This document shows, one piece after another, positions 37,101 through 49,810 of a stretch of 64,000 nucleotides of DNA. The stretch's first letter is position 1, and each line of letters begins with the position of its first letter. The translations under genes were made by a program, and so were the position numbers. The stretch is from Pseudomonadota bacterium. Its GTDB lineage: Bacteria > Pseudomonadota > Alphaproteobacteria > G022571365. Where the stretch lies: contig JACZXZ010000006.1 in the NCBI GenBank assembly GCA_022571365.1, forward strand, positions 1 to 64,000. Reading direction: 5' to 3'. The notes under the pieces were generated by a model. It was not told the DNA's origin, ran no database searches, and worked only from the letters and a program-made list of their open reading frames with translations.

Positions 37101-39287
37101 GTGATGCGAGGGCTGGTACTCGGCGCCATCACCGTGCTTTTTCTGATGCCGGCGCTGGGCCTCGCCCAGGAGCCGATCTCGCGCGAGATTCCTGCGCTCT
37201 TGACCGCCGACGAGATCAGCTATGACGAAACCCTTGGAGTGGTCGTTGCCTCGGGCCACGTGGAAATCTCCCAGGGCCAGCGCTTGCTGCTGGCGGATAC
37301 CGTCACCTACAACCAGCGCACCAACGTGGTCACCGCGTCGGGAAACGTAAGCCTGCTCGAGCCCTCGGGCGAGGTCATCTTCGCCGATTACGCCGAATTG
37401 ACCGACGACATGAGGGAAGGCGTCATGCGCAGCATCCGGATATTGCTTACCGACCGCTCCAGATTCGCTGCGGTCAGCGGTTGGCGAAGTGGCGGGAATC
37501 GGACGGAAATGCGCAAGGCGGTGTTCTCCCCATGCGAGCTCTGTGAAGAGGATCCGACCCGCGCGCCGCTCTGGCAAATCAGGGCGTTCAAGGTTGTTCA
37601 TGATCAGAAGGCGCAAGACATCGAGTACTATGACGCCTGGCTAGAGATGTTCGGCGTGCCCGTGGCCTATACGCCGTATTTTTCCCACCCGGACCCCACG
37701 GTAGTGCGCCGCAGCGGCTTTTTGGTGCCGGATTTCGGCAACAACTCCCGGCTCGGGCTCTTCACCCGCACCCCTTACTATTTCAACATCGCGCCCGACA
37801 AGGGTTTGACGGTGACACCGACCTTCACAACCAAAGAACGGGCCGTGCTGGCCGCCGAGTATCGCCAGCGTTTCAACGCCGGCGAAATCGATTTATCCGG
37901 CAGCGTCACCAGGGTCCGGCAGCGCGACAGCCAGGGAGAGCGGAAGGAGGACGATCAGACCCGCGGCCATATCTTTGGCAAGGGCCGGTTCGACATCGAC
38001 CGGACCTGGCGCACCGGCGCCGATCTCGCCCTTGCAACCGACGACACCTTTCTGCGCCGGTACAATGTCACCACGACGGATGTGCTGACCAGCCGGGCTT
38101 TCGTCGAGGGGTTCCGCGGGCGCAATTATGCGGCGGCCAACGCCTTCCACTTTCAGGGCCTGAGGGCGACCGACGACTCAGCCCAAATCCCGTTCATCCT
38201 GTCCACGCTCGACTACAACCACGTGGGCGAGCCGGACCGCCTCGGCGGACGCTGGTCCCTGGACACCAACGGCCTCGTGCTCTTGCGCACCGGCGGGACC
38301 GACAGCCGACGCCTGTCGCTCAAAGCTGGATGGCAACTGCCCTATACCTCCTCCATCGGCGAGGTCTATACGCTCTCGTTCGGCCTCCAGGGGGACGGCT
38401 ACCTGGTCGACGACTTCATCGATCCCGGCACCGGGGCGAGGCGCGATGGCCTCACCGGGCGGTTGTTCCCACAGGCGGCGCTTGAATGGCGGTTTCCCTT
38501 CGTCCGCGAGGACGGTAACTGGCGTGAGCTCATCGAGCCCGTCGCCGCGTTGGTCGTTGCCCCCAATGGCGGCAACCCAGGCAAGATACCCAACGAAGAC
38601 AGCCAGAATTTCGAGTTCGACGACACCAACCTGTTCAGCCTTAACCGCTTCCCCGGTCTTGACCGGGTCGATGGCGGCCAGCGGGTCGTCTATGGACTCA
38701 AGGGAGGCATCTACAACAACACCGGCGGCAGCGCTACGGCTTTCCTGGGACAAAGCTTCCGCTTTCGCGAAGACGACACCTTCGCCAACGACTCCGGCCT
38801 CGAGAAAAATCTCTCCGACTTCGTCGGCAGGGTACAGTTTTCCCCGGTAAAGTACGTCGATCTGTTGTACCGCTCTCGCTTGGGTCAAACCAATCTGGAC
38901 GCCAAGCGCAACGAGGTCGATCTGGCTTTGGGACCGCCTGCACTGCGTCTGAACCTCGACTACGTGTTCTTTAAACAGACGGGAACCACGACCGAGTTCG
39001 AAGACCGGGAGGAGATCTTTCTCAGTCTCAGCTCGCGGGTCACAGAGTTCTGGTCGGTCGCGGTGCGCCACCGCCGCGACCTCACCGCGAACGGCGGCGC
39101 GTTGCAGAGCGGCGCCAGTCTCACCTACGCGGACGAGTGCTTCTTATTCACCGTCGATCTAACGCGCAGTTTCACCCGCGACCGCGACATTGAACCCTCC
39201 GATACCATATTATTCCGGCTCGTCTTCAAATATCTGGGCCAGGTGCAGACCGCGCAACAGCTGCAACCCGAGTCCGAGACAGAATAG
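37101..39287 (+). CDS. lptD: LPS assembly protein LptD
   Basis: OstA-like N-terminus (LLTADEISYDETLGVVVASGHVEISQG), FSPCELCEEDPTRAPLWQIRA, C-terminal barrel. Confidence 0.95.
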   Translation: MMRGLVLGAITVLFLMPALGLAQEPISREIPALLTADEISYDETLGVVVASGHVEISQGQRLLLADTVTYNQRTNVVTASGNVSLLEPSGEVIFADYAELTDDMREGVMRSIRILLTDRSRFAAVSGWRSGGNRTEMRKAVFSPCELCEEDPTRAPLWQIRAFKVVHDQKAQDIEYYDAWLEMFGVPVAYTPYFSHPDPTVVRRSGFLVPDFGNNSRLGLFTRTPYYFNIAPDKGLTVTPTFTTKERAVLAAEYRQRFNAGEIDLSGSVTRVRQRDSQGERKEDDQTRGHIFGKGRFDIDRTWRTGADLALATDDTFLRRYNVTTTDVLTSRAFVEGFRGRNYAAANAFHFQGLRATDDSAQIPFILSTLDYNHVGEPDRLGGRWSLDTNGLVLLRTGGTDSRRLSLKAGWQLPYTSSIGEVYTLSFGLQGDGYLVDDFIDPGTGARRDGLTGRLFPQAALEWRFPFVREDGNWRELIEPVAALVVAPNGGNPGKIPNEDSQNFEFDDTNLFSLNRFPGLDRVDGGQRVVYGLKGGIYNNTGGSATAFLGQSFRFREDDTFANDSGLEKNLSDFVGRVQFSPVKYVDLLYRSRLGQTNLDAKRNEVDLALGPPALRLNLDYVFFKQTGTTTEFEDREEIFLSLSSRVTEFWSVAVRHRRDLTANGGALQSGASLTYADECFLFTVDLTRSFTRDRDIEPSDTILFRLVFKYLGQVQTAQQLQPESETE

Positions 39288-39316
39288 CCGTGTCTGCCCG
39301 TCACCAATTACCCTGG

Positions 39317-39349
39317 CACGGGAGCAGCACGGAAGCAGCACGGGAGCAG
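39317..39349. repeat. Three tandem 11-bp units (CACGGGAGCAG / CACGGAAGCAG / CACGGGAGCAG)
   Basis: Direct reading between lptD and surA; one mismatch in the middle copy. Confidence 0.9.
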
Positions 39350-39402
39350 AAGGTATAAATGATCCCGCGCGAGCGCCTTTGGCATTTAGGTGAAGGCCTC
39401 GG

Positions 39403-40662
39403 ATGATGAGGGCTCTATTCATCCCCCTGATTGTCGCGGCACTCGTTGCCGCTGCGGGCGTGGGGTACGGTCAGGACGTCCTTCGCATCGCGGCCGTCGT
39501 CAACGATGACGTCATTTCGATGTACGATCTCATGGCCCGTACGCGTCTGGCGATCGTCTCGTCGGGGCTCGAAGACACGCCGGAGACCCGGCGTCGCCTG
39601 GCACCGCAGGTATTACGCAGCCTGATCGACGAAAAGCTGCAATTACAGGAAGCCAAACGGCTGAACATTACCATTGCCGAAGATGAAATCGCTGAAGCCA
39701 TCGTGCGAATCGAGCAGGAGAACGAAGTTTCCGCCGGGAGCTTCGATGATTTCCTAGTCCGGAGCGGGATCGAGCTGTCGACGATCGTGAGCCAAATCAG
39801 GGCAGGCATAGCCTGGGCCAAGGTGATCGGGCGGGAAATGGGTCCGGCCGTGCAGATCGGACCTGATGAGATCGATGAGACGCTGGCACGGATGGAGGCC
39901 CGCCAGGATCTCTCGCAGAACCGCGTGCTCGAGATCTTCTTCGCGGTGGATTCGCCGGACCAGGAGGAGGATATCCAGCGCACGGCCGAACGCTTGGTCG
40001 AGCAGGTGCGCAAAGGGGCAAGCTTCACCGCTCTAGCGCAGCAGTTTTCGCAAAGCGCGACCGCCGCCGTCGGCGGTGACATAGGTTGGGTCCAGCAAGG
40101 CCAACTCGGCGATGAACTCGACGCCGTACTCAACGGGATGCAGCCGGGGGAAGTTTCGGAACCGATCCGCACCGTCTCCGGATACCACATTCTTATGCTT
40201 GCTGATCGGCGCGCGACAATGACGATCGACGAGGAGGACACGATCGTCAGTCTCCAGGAAGTTTTCCTGTCTGTAGCCCCGGATGCGGGGCCGGATTACC
40301 TGGCCAGCATGATCGATCTCGCCAATATCATCCATGAGACCGTAAGCGGCTGCGAAGATATGAAAGCGGTGCGGGCGGAGATCGGCGAGGCAAGCCTCGG
40401 CCTTCCGGACAAGGTGGCGGTCAGGGATCTCGCCCCGAAGCTACGCAAGGTGGCGCTGTCGCTGGAATTAAATCAGCCGAGCAAGCCGGTGATACTCGAC
40501 AACGGCGTGCTTGTCGTCATGGTCTGTGAGCGCGATGAACCAACGGGCTTGCCTTCCCGAGAAGAGATCGAGGAGAGTCTAACCCGCCAGCGGGTTGACA
40601 TGCTGGCACGGCGCTACATGCGCGATCTGCGCCGCGCCGCTTTTCTGGACCTGCGTCTATGA
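39403..40662 (+). CDS. surA: SurA-type peptidylprolyl isomerase
   Basis: Signal peptide; IAAVVNDDVISMYDLMAR; rotamase domain GGDIGWVQQGQL...EPIRTVSGYHILML. Confidence 0.93.
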   Translation: MMRALFIPLIVAALVAAAGVGYGQDVLRIAAVVNDDVISMYDLMARTRLAIVSSGLEDTPETRRRLAPQVLRSLIDEKLQLQEAKRLNITIAEDEIAEAIVRIEQENEVSAGSFDDFLVRSGIELSTIVSQIRAGIAWAKVIGREMGPAVQIGPDEIDETLARMEARQDLSQNRVLEIFFAVDSPDQEEDIQRTAERLVEQVRKGASFTALAQQFSQSATAAVGGDIGWVQQGQLGDELDAVLNGMQPGEVSEPIRTVSGYHILMLADRRATMTIDEEDTIVSLQEVFLSVAPDAGPDYLASMIDLANIIHETVSGCEDMKAVRAEIGEASLGLPDKVAVRDLAPKLRKVALSLELNQPSKPVILDNGVLVVMVCERDEPTGLPSREEIEESLTRQRVDMLARRYMRDLRRAAFLDLRL

Positions 40663-41708
40663 AGCCGTCTCCCACGCCGGTCGCGCCGCGCGCGCTGCCG
40701 CTTGCACTGACCTTGGGCGAACCGGCCGGCGTCGGCGGGGAACTCGCCCTCAAGGCGTGGCTCAAGCGGGACGAAGGGGTGCCGGCGTTCTTCGTCATCG
40801 ACGACCCGGGACGCCTGAAACAGCTGTCGGCGAAGATCGGGCTCGACGTGCCGGTTCACCCGATCGACGCACCCGAGGAGGCCGTCGCCGTCTATCCCGG
40901 CGCCCTTCCCGTGCTGGCCCAGGCACTGGCCGCCGCGGCGACCCCCGGTCGGCCTGACCCCGCCAACGCCGGCGCGGTGCTCGCCGCCATCGACCGCGCC
41001 GTGGCGCTGGCCCAAGCGGGGCGCGTCGCCGCGGTCGTAACCAACCCGATCCACAAGGCAACGCTTGACAAGGCCGGGTTCCACTATCCCGGGCACACGG
41101 AGTATCTGGCTGAGCTTGCGAAGCTCCAAACCCGACCGGTGATGATGCTGGCTTGCACGAGCCTGCGCGTGGTCCCGGTGACGGGCCACCTACCGTTGCG
41201 GCAGGCAGTCGCGACGCTCAACCAGGAGGCTATCGTGGCCTGCGCTGAAATAGTTGCTATGGCGCTCACAACCGACTTCGGCATCGCCGAGCCAGTGTTC
41301 GCGGTCGCGGCTCTCAACCCCCACGCCGGGGAGAACGGACTCCTCGGCCATGAGGAAAGCGAGATCATCGCACCCGCCGTGGCCGAGCTTCGGCGGCGGG
41401 GCCTTAGGATTACCGGGCCGGCGCCGGCCGACACCCTGTTCCACGCCCGGGCCCGCGCGGGCGTCGACGCGGTGATCTGCATGTATCACGACCAAGCCCT
41501 GATACCGCTCAAGACCATCGACTTCGATCACGGCGTCAACATTACCCTGGGCCTGCCTTTCATCCGTACCTCGCCCGGCCACGGAACGGCCCTCGACATC
41601 GCCGGGACCGGCCGGGCGCGGGCGGACAGCCTGGTCGCGGCGCTCACGACAGCCCGCCAGATGGCGGAGCGCCGCCACGCCGCCGAGGCCCAGGCCGGGT
41701 TTGCCTGA
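40659..41708 (+). CDS. pdxA: 4-hydroxythreonine-4-phosphate dehydrogenase
   Basis: [58 protein letters not shown]. Confidence 0.95.
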   Translation: MKPSPTPVAPRALPLALTLGEPAGVGGELALKAWLKRDEGVPAFFVIDDPGRLKQLSAKIGLDVPVHPIDAPEEAVAVYPGALPVLAQALAAAATPGRPDPANAGAVLAAIDRAVALAQAGRVAAVVTNPIHKATLDKAGFHYPGHTEYLAELAKLQTRPVMMLACTSLRVVPVTGHLPLRQAVATLNQEAIVACAEIVAMALTTDFGIAEPVFAVAALNPHAGENGLLGHEESEIIAPAVAELRRRGLRITGPAPADTLFHARARAGVDAVICMYHDQALIPLKTIDFDHGVNITLGLPFIRTSPGHGTALDIAGTGRARADSLVAALTTARQMAERRHAAEAQAGFA

Positions 41709-42591
41709 GACGCTACCTGGCTCCGATCCACAGCGACCTGGTCCGGAGCTACCGCCGCTCAGGGTCGTGATTGCCCGCTACGGCCTCGCCGCCCGCCGCC
41801 GGCTGGGCCAGCATTTCCTCCTGGACGGCAACTTGACAGGGCGCATCGCCCGGGCTGCCGGCGACCTCACCCAGGCGAACGTGATCGAGATCGGCCCCGG
41901 GCCCGGGGGCCTCACCCGGGCGCTGCTCTCCGCCGGCGTCCGGCAGATCATCGCCATCGAGCGGGACCGGCGCTGCCTGGGCGCCCTCGAGGAGCTTGCC
42001 GCCGCCTATCCGGGCCGGCTCCGCGTCATCGCAGGGGACGCGCTCGAGATCGAGGCCGCCGATCTGGCCCGGGAATTCGACCGGGAGGCAGCCCTCAAAA
42101 TCGTCGCCAACCTGCCCTACAACATCGCCACCCCCCTGTTGTTCAAATGGATGGCGCGCGTCCGCGCTTTCGAGAGCCTGACCTTGATGTTCCAGAAGGA
42201 GGTCGCGGCCCGCATCACCGCGACGCCGCGGACCAAGGACTACGGCCGGCTGTCGGTGTCCGTCCAGCGGTTGTGTGAGGCCCGGGCGCTGTTCGATATC
42301 CCGCCGCGGGCCTTCACCCCGCCGCCGAAGGTCACCTCGACCGTGGTGGGCCTCACGCCACGGCCCGCGCCCCTGGCCGAGGCCGACCAGGAGACGCTCG
42401 CGGCCGTGACCGCGGCCGCCTTTGGCCAGCGCCGCAAGATGCTGCGCTCCAGCCTGAAATCCTTGGGCGTTGATGTGACGGGATTGCTCAGCACCGCCGG
42501 GGTCGATCCGACCGCCCGCGCGGAAGAGCTTAGCGTCGAGGCTTTCTGCGCCCTGGCCCGGACCTTCAAGGCGCTGGCCGCCGATCATTAG
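41701..42591 (+). CDS. rsmA: 16S rRNA dimethyladenosine transferase
   Basis: [45 protein letters not shown]. Confidence 0.95.
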   Translation: MPETLPGSDPQRPGPELPPLRVVIARYGLAARRRLGQHFLLDGNLTGRIARAAGDLTQANVIEIGPGPGGLTRALLSAGVRQIIAIERDRRCLGALEELAAAYPGRLRVIAGDALEIEAADLAREFDREAALKIVANLPYNIATPLLFKWMARVRAFESLTLMFQKEVAARITATPRTKDYGRLSVSVQRLCEARALFDIPPRAFTPPPKVTSTVVGLTPRPAPLAEADQETLAAVTAAAFGQRRKMLRSSLKSLGVDVTGLLSTAGVDPTARAEELSVEAFCALARTFKALAADH

Positions 42592-42871
42592 TTCTCTGAT
42601 CCTAGTTCTCCGATCCCCATTGCCTTGGACGCGTCCGGCAACCAGGTGTGGCAGAGGCGGCACTTGCGCCACCCGGATCATCACATCCCGGGACGAGGGG
42701 CTTCCCTATCCAGGTCTCGCCGCGGACTTATCCTGAACAGCCAAAGAGCACCCCGAAAGACAACGAGCCAGGGCCGCGCCCACCTCAAGCCGCATCCCCC
42801 TAGAGGCGTAACGCGCCGGCGCGAAGGGCAAAATCGACCGAGCGACCTTTCCCATCCCACCGAAAGGCGTC

Positions 42872-43510
42872 TCACTGGCCTTCCCGCAAGCGCTTGACGA
42901 AATCGGCGAGGCCAAGCTGACGCTCGCGCCGGAGCCGCTCGGCGATGAGGATCGCATGAACTTGTCCCACGCTCTCCTCGATGTCGTGGTTGACGACGAT
43001 GTAGTCGTATTCGGGCCAGTGACTCATCTCGTCGGCGGCTTTGGCCATGCGCTCGGCCACCACTTCATCGCTGTCCTGGGCACGTTCCCTCAAACGGCGC
43101 TCGAGCTCGGCCGTGGAGGGCGGCAGGATGAAGACGGCGACCAGGTCGTCACGGGCGTTCTCGACCAACTGCTGGGTGCCCTGCCAGTCGATGTCGAAGA
43201 GCACGTCCCGGCCGGAGGCGAGCGCCGCCTCGACCGGTTCCTTAGGCGTGCCGTAGTCGTGGCCGAACACCTTGGCGTATTCGAGCAACTCCCCCTGCTT
43301 GATCATCAGGTCGAACTCGGTCGAATCGACGAAGCGGTAGTCGACGCCGCTTGCCTCACCCGGGCGCTTGGGTCGGGTCGTGACCGAGACCGACATGGTG
43401 AGGTTGCTGTCTCGCTCCAAGAGCTTGCGCGATATGGCCGTCTTGCCGGCGCCCGAGGGCGAGGCAAGCACCAGCATCAGGCCGCGGCGGGTGGTTTCAC
43501 CGGATCGCAT
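42872..43510 (-). CDS. gmk: Guanylate kinase
   Basis: LMLVLASPSGAGKTAISRKLLERD; SVTTRPKRPGEASGVDYRFV. Confidence 0.96.
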   Translation of the reverse strand: MRSGETTRRGLMLVLASPSGAGKTAISRKLLERDSNLTMSVSVTTRPKRPGEASGVDYRFVDSTEFDLMIKQGELLEYAKVFGHDYGTPKEPVEAALASGRDVLFDIDWQGTQQLVENARDDLVAVFILPPSTAELERRLRERAQDSDEVVAERMAKAADEMSHWPEYDYIVVNHDIEESVGQVHAILIAERLRRERQLGLADFVKRLREGQ

Positions 43511-43521
43511 GAGGCCATGAC

Positions 43522-44397
43522 CTACTCAATGTTCTGTACCTGCTCGCGGAGCCGCTCGATCGCCGCCTTGAGATCCAGACCGATGCGGGTGAGTTCATTG
43601 TCCATCGCCTTGGAACATAGGGTATTGGCCTCACGGTTGAACTCCTGGCACAGGAAATCAAGGCGTCGGCCGACCGGCCCGTCGCGCTCGATCAGCCCGC
43701 GTGCCGCCGTCACGTGGGCGGCGAGCCGGTCGAGCTCCTCGCGAACGTCCGCCCTGGTCATCAAAAGGGCCGCCTCTTGGGCGAGGCGGTCCTCGGGCAG
43801 CGACGGCTCGGCCTCAATCAGCCGGGCAACCTGGGCCTTAAGCCGCGCCTTTAGAGCTTCGGCCTCGAGGGGAGCGTTCCGCTCCGCCTCCTCCGTCAGA
43901 TCCCGGATTTCGTCGAGATAGGCGCAAAGCACCGGGGTCAGCCGTTCACCTTCTGCGGCCCGTTCCACGGCAAGCGCGTCCAGCGCCGCGTCCAAAGTGA
44001 CGATGATTTGACTGTCCCGGCGTTCGCGTCCTTCCTCGGTCTCTTCTTCAGCCACCGCCTCGACCACGCCGCGAATCGCCAGAAGGCTTTCGAGCCGCGG
44101 CGGGGACGCCTCGACCCGCCCGGCGAGTTCCTTATGGAGCGCCATCAGCTGGTTGAGGAATCCGCGATTGATGCTGAGCTGCACCCGACCCTCGGGAGGG
44201 GCCACGGTCAGCGCGGCCGTGATGGCACCGCGCTCGAAGCGGGCCAGCACCGCCGCGCGCACCATGATCTCGAGACGATCGAAGCCCGAAGGCAACCTAC
44301 AGCGGATGTCGAGACCCCGGCTGTTGACGCTCTTGACCTCCCAGCTCCAGCCGTAGCCGCGCTCGTCGTGACCCTCGGCGCGGGCGAACCCCGTCAT
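43522..44397 (-). CDS. YicC family endoribonuclease-like protein
   Basis: MTGFARAEGHDERGYGWSWEVKSVNSRGLDIRCRLP; LDFLCQEFNREANTLCSKA. Confidence 0.94.
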   Translation of the reverse strand: MTGFARAEGHDERGYGWSWEVKSVNSRGLDIRCRLPSGFDRLEIMVRAAVLARFERGAITAALTVAPPEGRVQLSINRGFLNQLMALHKELAGRVEASPPRLESLLAIRGVVEAVAEEETEEGRERRDSQIIVTLDAALDALAVERAAEGERLTPVLCAYLDEIRDLTEEAERNAPLEAEALKARLKAQVARLIEAEPSLPEDRLAQEAALLMTRADVREELDRLAAHVTAARGLIERDGPVGRRLDFLCQEFNREANTLCSKAMDNELTRIGLDLKAAIERLREQVQNIE

Positions 44398-44614
44398 ACT
44401 GGCGACAGACACTAAAACCCCTGCATTTTGTGATGAATGGGTGGAAAACATACTAATACCGCAAGAAGGGCCCTAACAACCCGCGATCGCCCGGCGGAGG
44501 GAAATCCGGTGGCACGGCCCGGCCTCGCCTTTGCGGCGCCGGGCCCCCTGCGGCCCCAGTCCGCTGCGGTCGGCGTCTTACGGCACCGAGCGAAAACCGG
44601 CACCGGTTCGGGTG

Positions 44615-45616
44615 CTATTGGCCCGTGGCCTGGTCCTGCTGCGCGCGCTGCAGGTGGCGCCACCGGGCGACGTACCGGTTGTGCTCGGCGAGCGTCCGGG
44701 CGAAGGCATGGCCGCCAATGCCGTCGGCGACGAAATAGAGCTCGTCCGTTTCGGCAGGGTTGAGCACGGCAGCGATGGAGGCGCGTCCCGGATTGGAGAT
44801 CGGGCCGGGCGGCAGGCCGCGGATGAGATAGGTGTTGTAAGGCGTCGGCCGCATCAGATCGGCCCGGGTCAGCGGCCGGCCCAACGGCTCCGCGCCACCG
44901 GTCAGTCCATAGACCACCGTGGGGTCCGCCTCAAGCGGCATGCCCCGGCGCAAGCGGTTGATGAAGACCGCGGCGATGCGGCCCCGCTCGTCCTCCCGCG
45001 CCGTCTCCTTCTCAACAATGGAGGCGAGGACCAGTGCCTCCTCGCGGGTCTTGAACGGCAGGCCGGGCGCCCGCGTGGCCCACAGCTCGTCGAGGGTTTC
45101 GTCCATCGCGCGTCGCATGCGCCGGATCAGGTCGTCGCGGCTGTCCCCGTAGGAAAAATAATAGGTCTCCGGCAACAGCTCGCCCTCGCCGGGCAATGGC
45201 CATATCTCGTCGACCAGCCCCTCGGCCATGCCCGCGAGCTGGGCCACCACCTCCGCCGTGGTCAGCCCCTCGGACACGGTCAGGCGTCTCACCGCGGTTT
45301 CGCCGCTGATCAGCAACTCCATCACCCCGCGCGGGCTGATTCCGGGAGCAAGCGCATATTCGCCCGCCTGGAGGTGGCGGTCGCCGCGGGCGAGTCGGAC
45401 GCCGACGACGAAAATCAGAGGATCGGCAATGACGCCGGCCTCGGCCAGGCGTTCCGCGACCGCTTCGAGCCCGGCGCCGCGCGCGATCACCAGGGTGGTC
45501 GGCGCCGCGAGCGGCCCCGGACGGGTGAACTGGGTATAGCCCCAGAGAAAGACGCCCAACAGAACGATGAAAAGCGCGAGAAAACCGAGGGCGACGCGGA
45601 CGACGAGGCGTCCCAT
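44615..45616 (-). CDS. mltG: Endolytic transglycosylase MltG
   Basis: [42 protein letters not shown]. Confidence 0.95.
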   Translation of the reverse strand: MGRLVVRVALGFLALFIVLLGVFLWGYTQFTRPGPLAAPTTLVIARGAGLEAVAERLAEAGVIADPLIFVVGVRLARGDRHLQAGEYALAPGISPRGVMELLISGETAVRRLTVSEGLTTAEVVAQLAGMAEGLVDEIWPLPGEGELLPETYYFSYGDSRDDLIRRMRRAMDETLDELWATRAPGLPFKTREEALVLASIVEKETAREDERGRIAAVFINRLRRGMPLEADPTVVYGLTGGAEPLGRPLTRADLMRPTPYNTYLIRGLPPGPISNPGRASIAAVLNPAETDELYFVADGIGGHAFARTLAEHNRYVARWRHLQRAQQDQATGQ

Positions 45617-45622
45617 GCCGAT

Positions 45623-46885
<1,263 letters not shown>

Positions 46886-46956
46886 AACCCTGTCAATCGA
46901 TATATTCGCAAGGCAAAGCCGTGGGACGCCATCCGGGCGCGTCGATCCGCCCAGGA

Positions 46957-47193
46957 TCAATTGGCATGCTGTGCAATGAAGTCGATGGCGTCCTTCACCG
47001 TCACGATCTTTTCCGCGGCGTCGTCGGGGATTTCACAGCCGAACTCCTCCTCAAACGCCATTACGAGTTCGACCGTGTCCAAGCTGTCCGCGCCTAGATC
47101 GTCGATGAAACTCGCACTAGCCGTCACCTTGGCCTCGTCGACACCAAGATGCTCTACGACGATCTTCTTCACACGCTCAGCAACATCACTCAT
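46957..47193 (-). CDS. acpP: Acyl carrier protein
   Basis: [30 protein letters not shown]. Confidence 0.97.
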   Translation of the reverse strand: MSDVAERVKKIVVEHLGVDEAKVTASASFIDDLGADSLDTVELVMAFEEEFGCEIPDDAAEKIVTVKDAIDFIAQHAN

Positions 47194-47342
47194 GTCACGT
47201 TTTCCTCGAATATTCGTGCGTAGCTATCGGGGATAGAGCACCTGCCAGCTGCAATGCCCGCTCGGGCCGGAGAGGAGCTTCGCTTCGTATCACACATTCC
47301 TCAAGTTGACCAGCGCCGGCATCCGCGAGCCCCGGTCTGACT

Positions 47343-48080
47343 TCATATCATGGCCATTCCACCGTTGACGTGCAAGGTCTGGCCGGTGATGTAGACGGCC
47401 TCCTCCGAGGCCAGAAATACCGCACAGGCAGCCACGTCCCCAGGCATCCCGAGGCGGCCCAGGGGAATGTTCTGTATAAGCCGCTGGCGCTGCTCGTCGC
47501 TCAGCGCGGCGGTCATTGGCGTCTCGATGAAGCCGGGGGCGATGCAATTGACCGTGATGCCGCGGCCCGCCACTTCGCCGGCGAGCGCCTTCGACATGCC
47601 AATCATCCCGGCCTTTGAGGCGGCATAATTAGCCTGGCCCGGATTCCCAGTGACTCCGACGATGGAGGTGATGCCGGTAATGCGGCCCCAGCGGCGCTTC
47701 ATCATGCCCTTGAGGACCGCCCGCGCCAGCCGGAAGCCGGCGGTCAGATTGATCTCGATCACCGCCTCCCAGTCCTTATCCTTCATCCTGAGCGCGAATC
47801 CGTCACGGGTGAGCCCAGCGTTGTTGACCAGGATGTCGACCCGACCCATCGCCGCCTCGGCTTCCCTGGCCAGCTCGTCGATGGCGGTCGGCTGGCTCAG
47901 GTCACAGGTCTTGACCAAGGCGCGCGCGCCAAGCTCGTTCGCCAGCGCTTCCAGTGCCTCGAGCCGCGTTCCGGTGAGCATGACCACCGCCCCCTGGCGG
48001 TGGAAGGCGCGCGCGACAGCGCCGCCGATGCCGCCGGACGCCCCGGTCACCAGCGCGCATTTCCCAGTGAGATCGAACAC
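47343..48080 (-). CDS. fabG: 3-oxoacyl-ACP reductase
   Basis: ALVTGASGGIGGAVARAFH; GNPGQANYAASKAGMIGMSKALAGEVAGRGITVNCIAPGFI. Confidence 0.95.
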   Translation of the reverse strand: MFDLTGKCALVTGASGGIGGAVARAFHRQGAVVMLTGTRLEALEALANELGARALVKTCDLSQPTAIDELAREAEAAMGRVDILVNNAGLTRDGFALRMKDKDWEAVIEINLTAGFRLARAVLKGMMKRRWGRITGITSIVGVTGNPGQANYAASKAGMIGMSKALAGEVAGRGITVNCIAPGFIETPMTAALSDEQRQRLIQNIPLGRLGMPGDVAACAVFLASEEAVYITGQTLHVNGGMAMI

Positions 48081-48091
48081 GGTCCTCGCTC

Positions 48092-49033
48092 CTAAAGAGT
48101 TTTGAGAAACGCTTCGATGTCCTCGGGCGAGTTCACCGAAACGGCCGTAAGTTCAGGGTCGATACGCCGCGCGAGCCCGGTCAGCACCTTGCCGGCCCCG
48201 AGCTCGACCAGGGTGTCAACATCCGAGTTCTTCAAATATACGACGCTCTCGCGCCAGCGCACCATAGCGGTGACCTGCTCGACCAGCAGCTCCCGGATGG
48301 TTTCGGGATCTTCCACCGGCTCGGCCGTCACATTGGCAATCAACGGTACCACGGGCGCTTTGAGCTCGACCTCGGCCAGGGCCTCGGCCATGGCCTCGGC
48401 TGCGGGCGCCATCAGGGCACAATGGAACGGGGCGCTCACCGGCAGCATGATGGTGCGTCTGGCGCCCTGTTCGCTGGCGATTTCGACCGCGCGTTTGACG
48501 GCGTCGGCGTTGCCGCTCACCACCGCCTGATCCGGCGCATTATCGTTGGCGACGACACAGACCCCGTCCCCCGCGGCCCTGGCGGCAATCTCCCTGACGG
48601 CCTCGAGATCGAGGCCGATGACCGCCGCCATGGCCCCCTCGCCCACCGGCACCGCTTCCTGCATGGCTCGGCCGCGGGCCTTCAAGAGCCTTGCGGCCTC
48701 ATCGAGACGGAGGGCGCCGGCGGCAGCGAGCGCCGAATACTCGCCCAGCGAATGGCCGGCGACAAAGGCTACCGTCCCTGCCAGATCGATGCCGCCCTCC
48801 TGGACCAGCACCCGGACGGTAGCCAGGCTCACCGCCATCAATGCCGGCTGCGCGTTTTCGGTCAGCACCAGCTCGTCCTCGGGTCCTTGGAACATCAGGC
48901 GTGTCAGATTCTGCTTGAGCGCCTCATCGATCTCTTCGAACATTTCGCGGGCGACCGGGAAGGCGGCGGCGAGCGCCTCGCCCATGCCGGCCGCATGGGA
49001 GCCCTGGCCGGGAAAAACGAACGCGCGTGGCAC
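48092..49033 (-). CDS. fabD: Malonyl CoA-ACP transacylase
   Basis: AFVFPGQGSHAAGMG; VAGHSLGEYSALAAAGAL. Confidence 0.96.
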   Translation of the reverse strand: MPRAFVFPGQGSHAAGMGEALAAAFPVAREMFEEIDEALKQNLTRLMFQGPEDELVLTENAQPALMAVSLATVRVLVQEGGIDLAGTVAFVAGHSLGEYSALAAAGALRLDEAARLLKARGRAMQEAVPVGEGAMAAVIGLDLEAVREIAARAAGDGVCVVANDNAPDQAVVSGNADAVKRAVEIASEQGARRTIMLPVSAPFHCALMAPAAEAMAEALAEVELKAPVVPLIANVTAEPVEDPETIRELLVEQVTAMVRWRESVVYLKNSDVDTLVELGAGKVLTGLARRIDPELTAVSVNSPEDIEAFLKTL

Positions 49034-49237
49034 GGCTGGCGGGGTTCCTGCCGATCAAAAAGTCGCCCAGTCATAGCGGCACGGCCGGCACTGTCAAGCG
49101 GGCTTGTGTCAACACCGTTTTGATGTAAAGTGCCGCGCCTTGTTGCTCCTTGCCAGCTAAATCCGGCTGGGCCCGGCGGCTGAGATTGGCCCATCCAACC
49201 AGCTCCGGGCCGCAAACGGCCGAAGGGAGTGAGCTCG

Positions 49238-49810
49238 ATGTCGTTTTATGAAAGCGTGTTTATCGCGCGCCAGGATATTTCCGCCAGCCAGGTCGACGCC
49301 CTCGCCGATCAGTTCGCCACCATCATCAAGGACGGCGGTGGCAATGTCACGAAGAAGGAATACTGGGGTCTCAAGACTCTGGCCTACCGGATTAAGAAGA
49401 ACCGCAAGGGCCACTACACCCTGTTCAACATCGATGCGCCCTCATCCGCGGTCCTGGAGATGGAGCGCAACATGCTCCTGCAAGAGGACGTGTTGCGCTA
49501 CCTCACCATCAAAGTCGAGGAGCTGGAGGAAGGCCCGTCGGTGCTGATGCGGGGCCGCGGTGACCGCGGTGACCGTGGTGACCGCTTTGACCGCGGGGGC
49601 CGACCAGGGAGACGGGCCGAGGGAGATAGGTCAGCCGTAAGAACGGATGCCGGCAAGCCCAAGGACGCCAAGGCCGAGAAGACATCCCGTGGAGCCAAAG
49701 CCGAACATTCGCCCGATACAAGCGAGGCCAAGGAGCCGACGAAAGCGTCCGAAGCGGATGATACGGCCGAGGCCGGCAAGAATTCCAAGACGGAAGGAGA
49801 TAAAGGATGA
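49238..49810 (+). CDS. rpsF: 30S ribosomal protein S6 with long charged C-terminal tail
   Basis: [35 protein letters not shown]...[22 protein letters not shown]; tail [18 protein letters not shown]... then K/E/A/T-rich. Confidence 0.95.
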   Translation: MSFYESVFIARQDISASQVDALADQFATIIKDGGGNVTKKEYWGLKTLAYRIKKNRKGHYTLFNIDAPSSAVLEMERNMLLQEDVLRYLTIKVEELEEGPSVLMRGRGDRGDRGDRFDRGGRPGRRAEGDRSAVRTDAGKPKDAKAEKTSRGAKAEHSPDTSEAKEPTKASEADDTAEAGKNSKTEGDKG

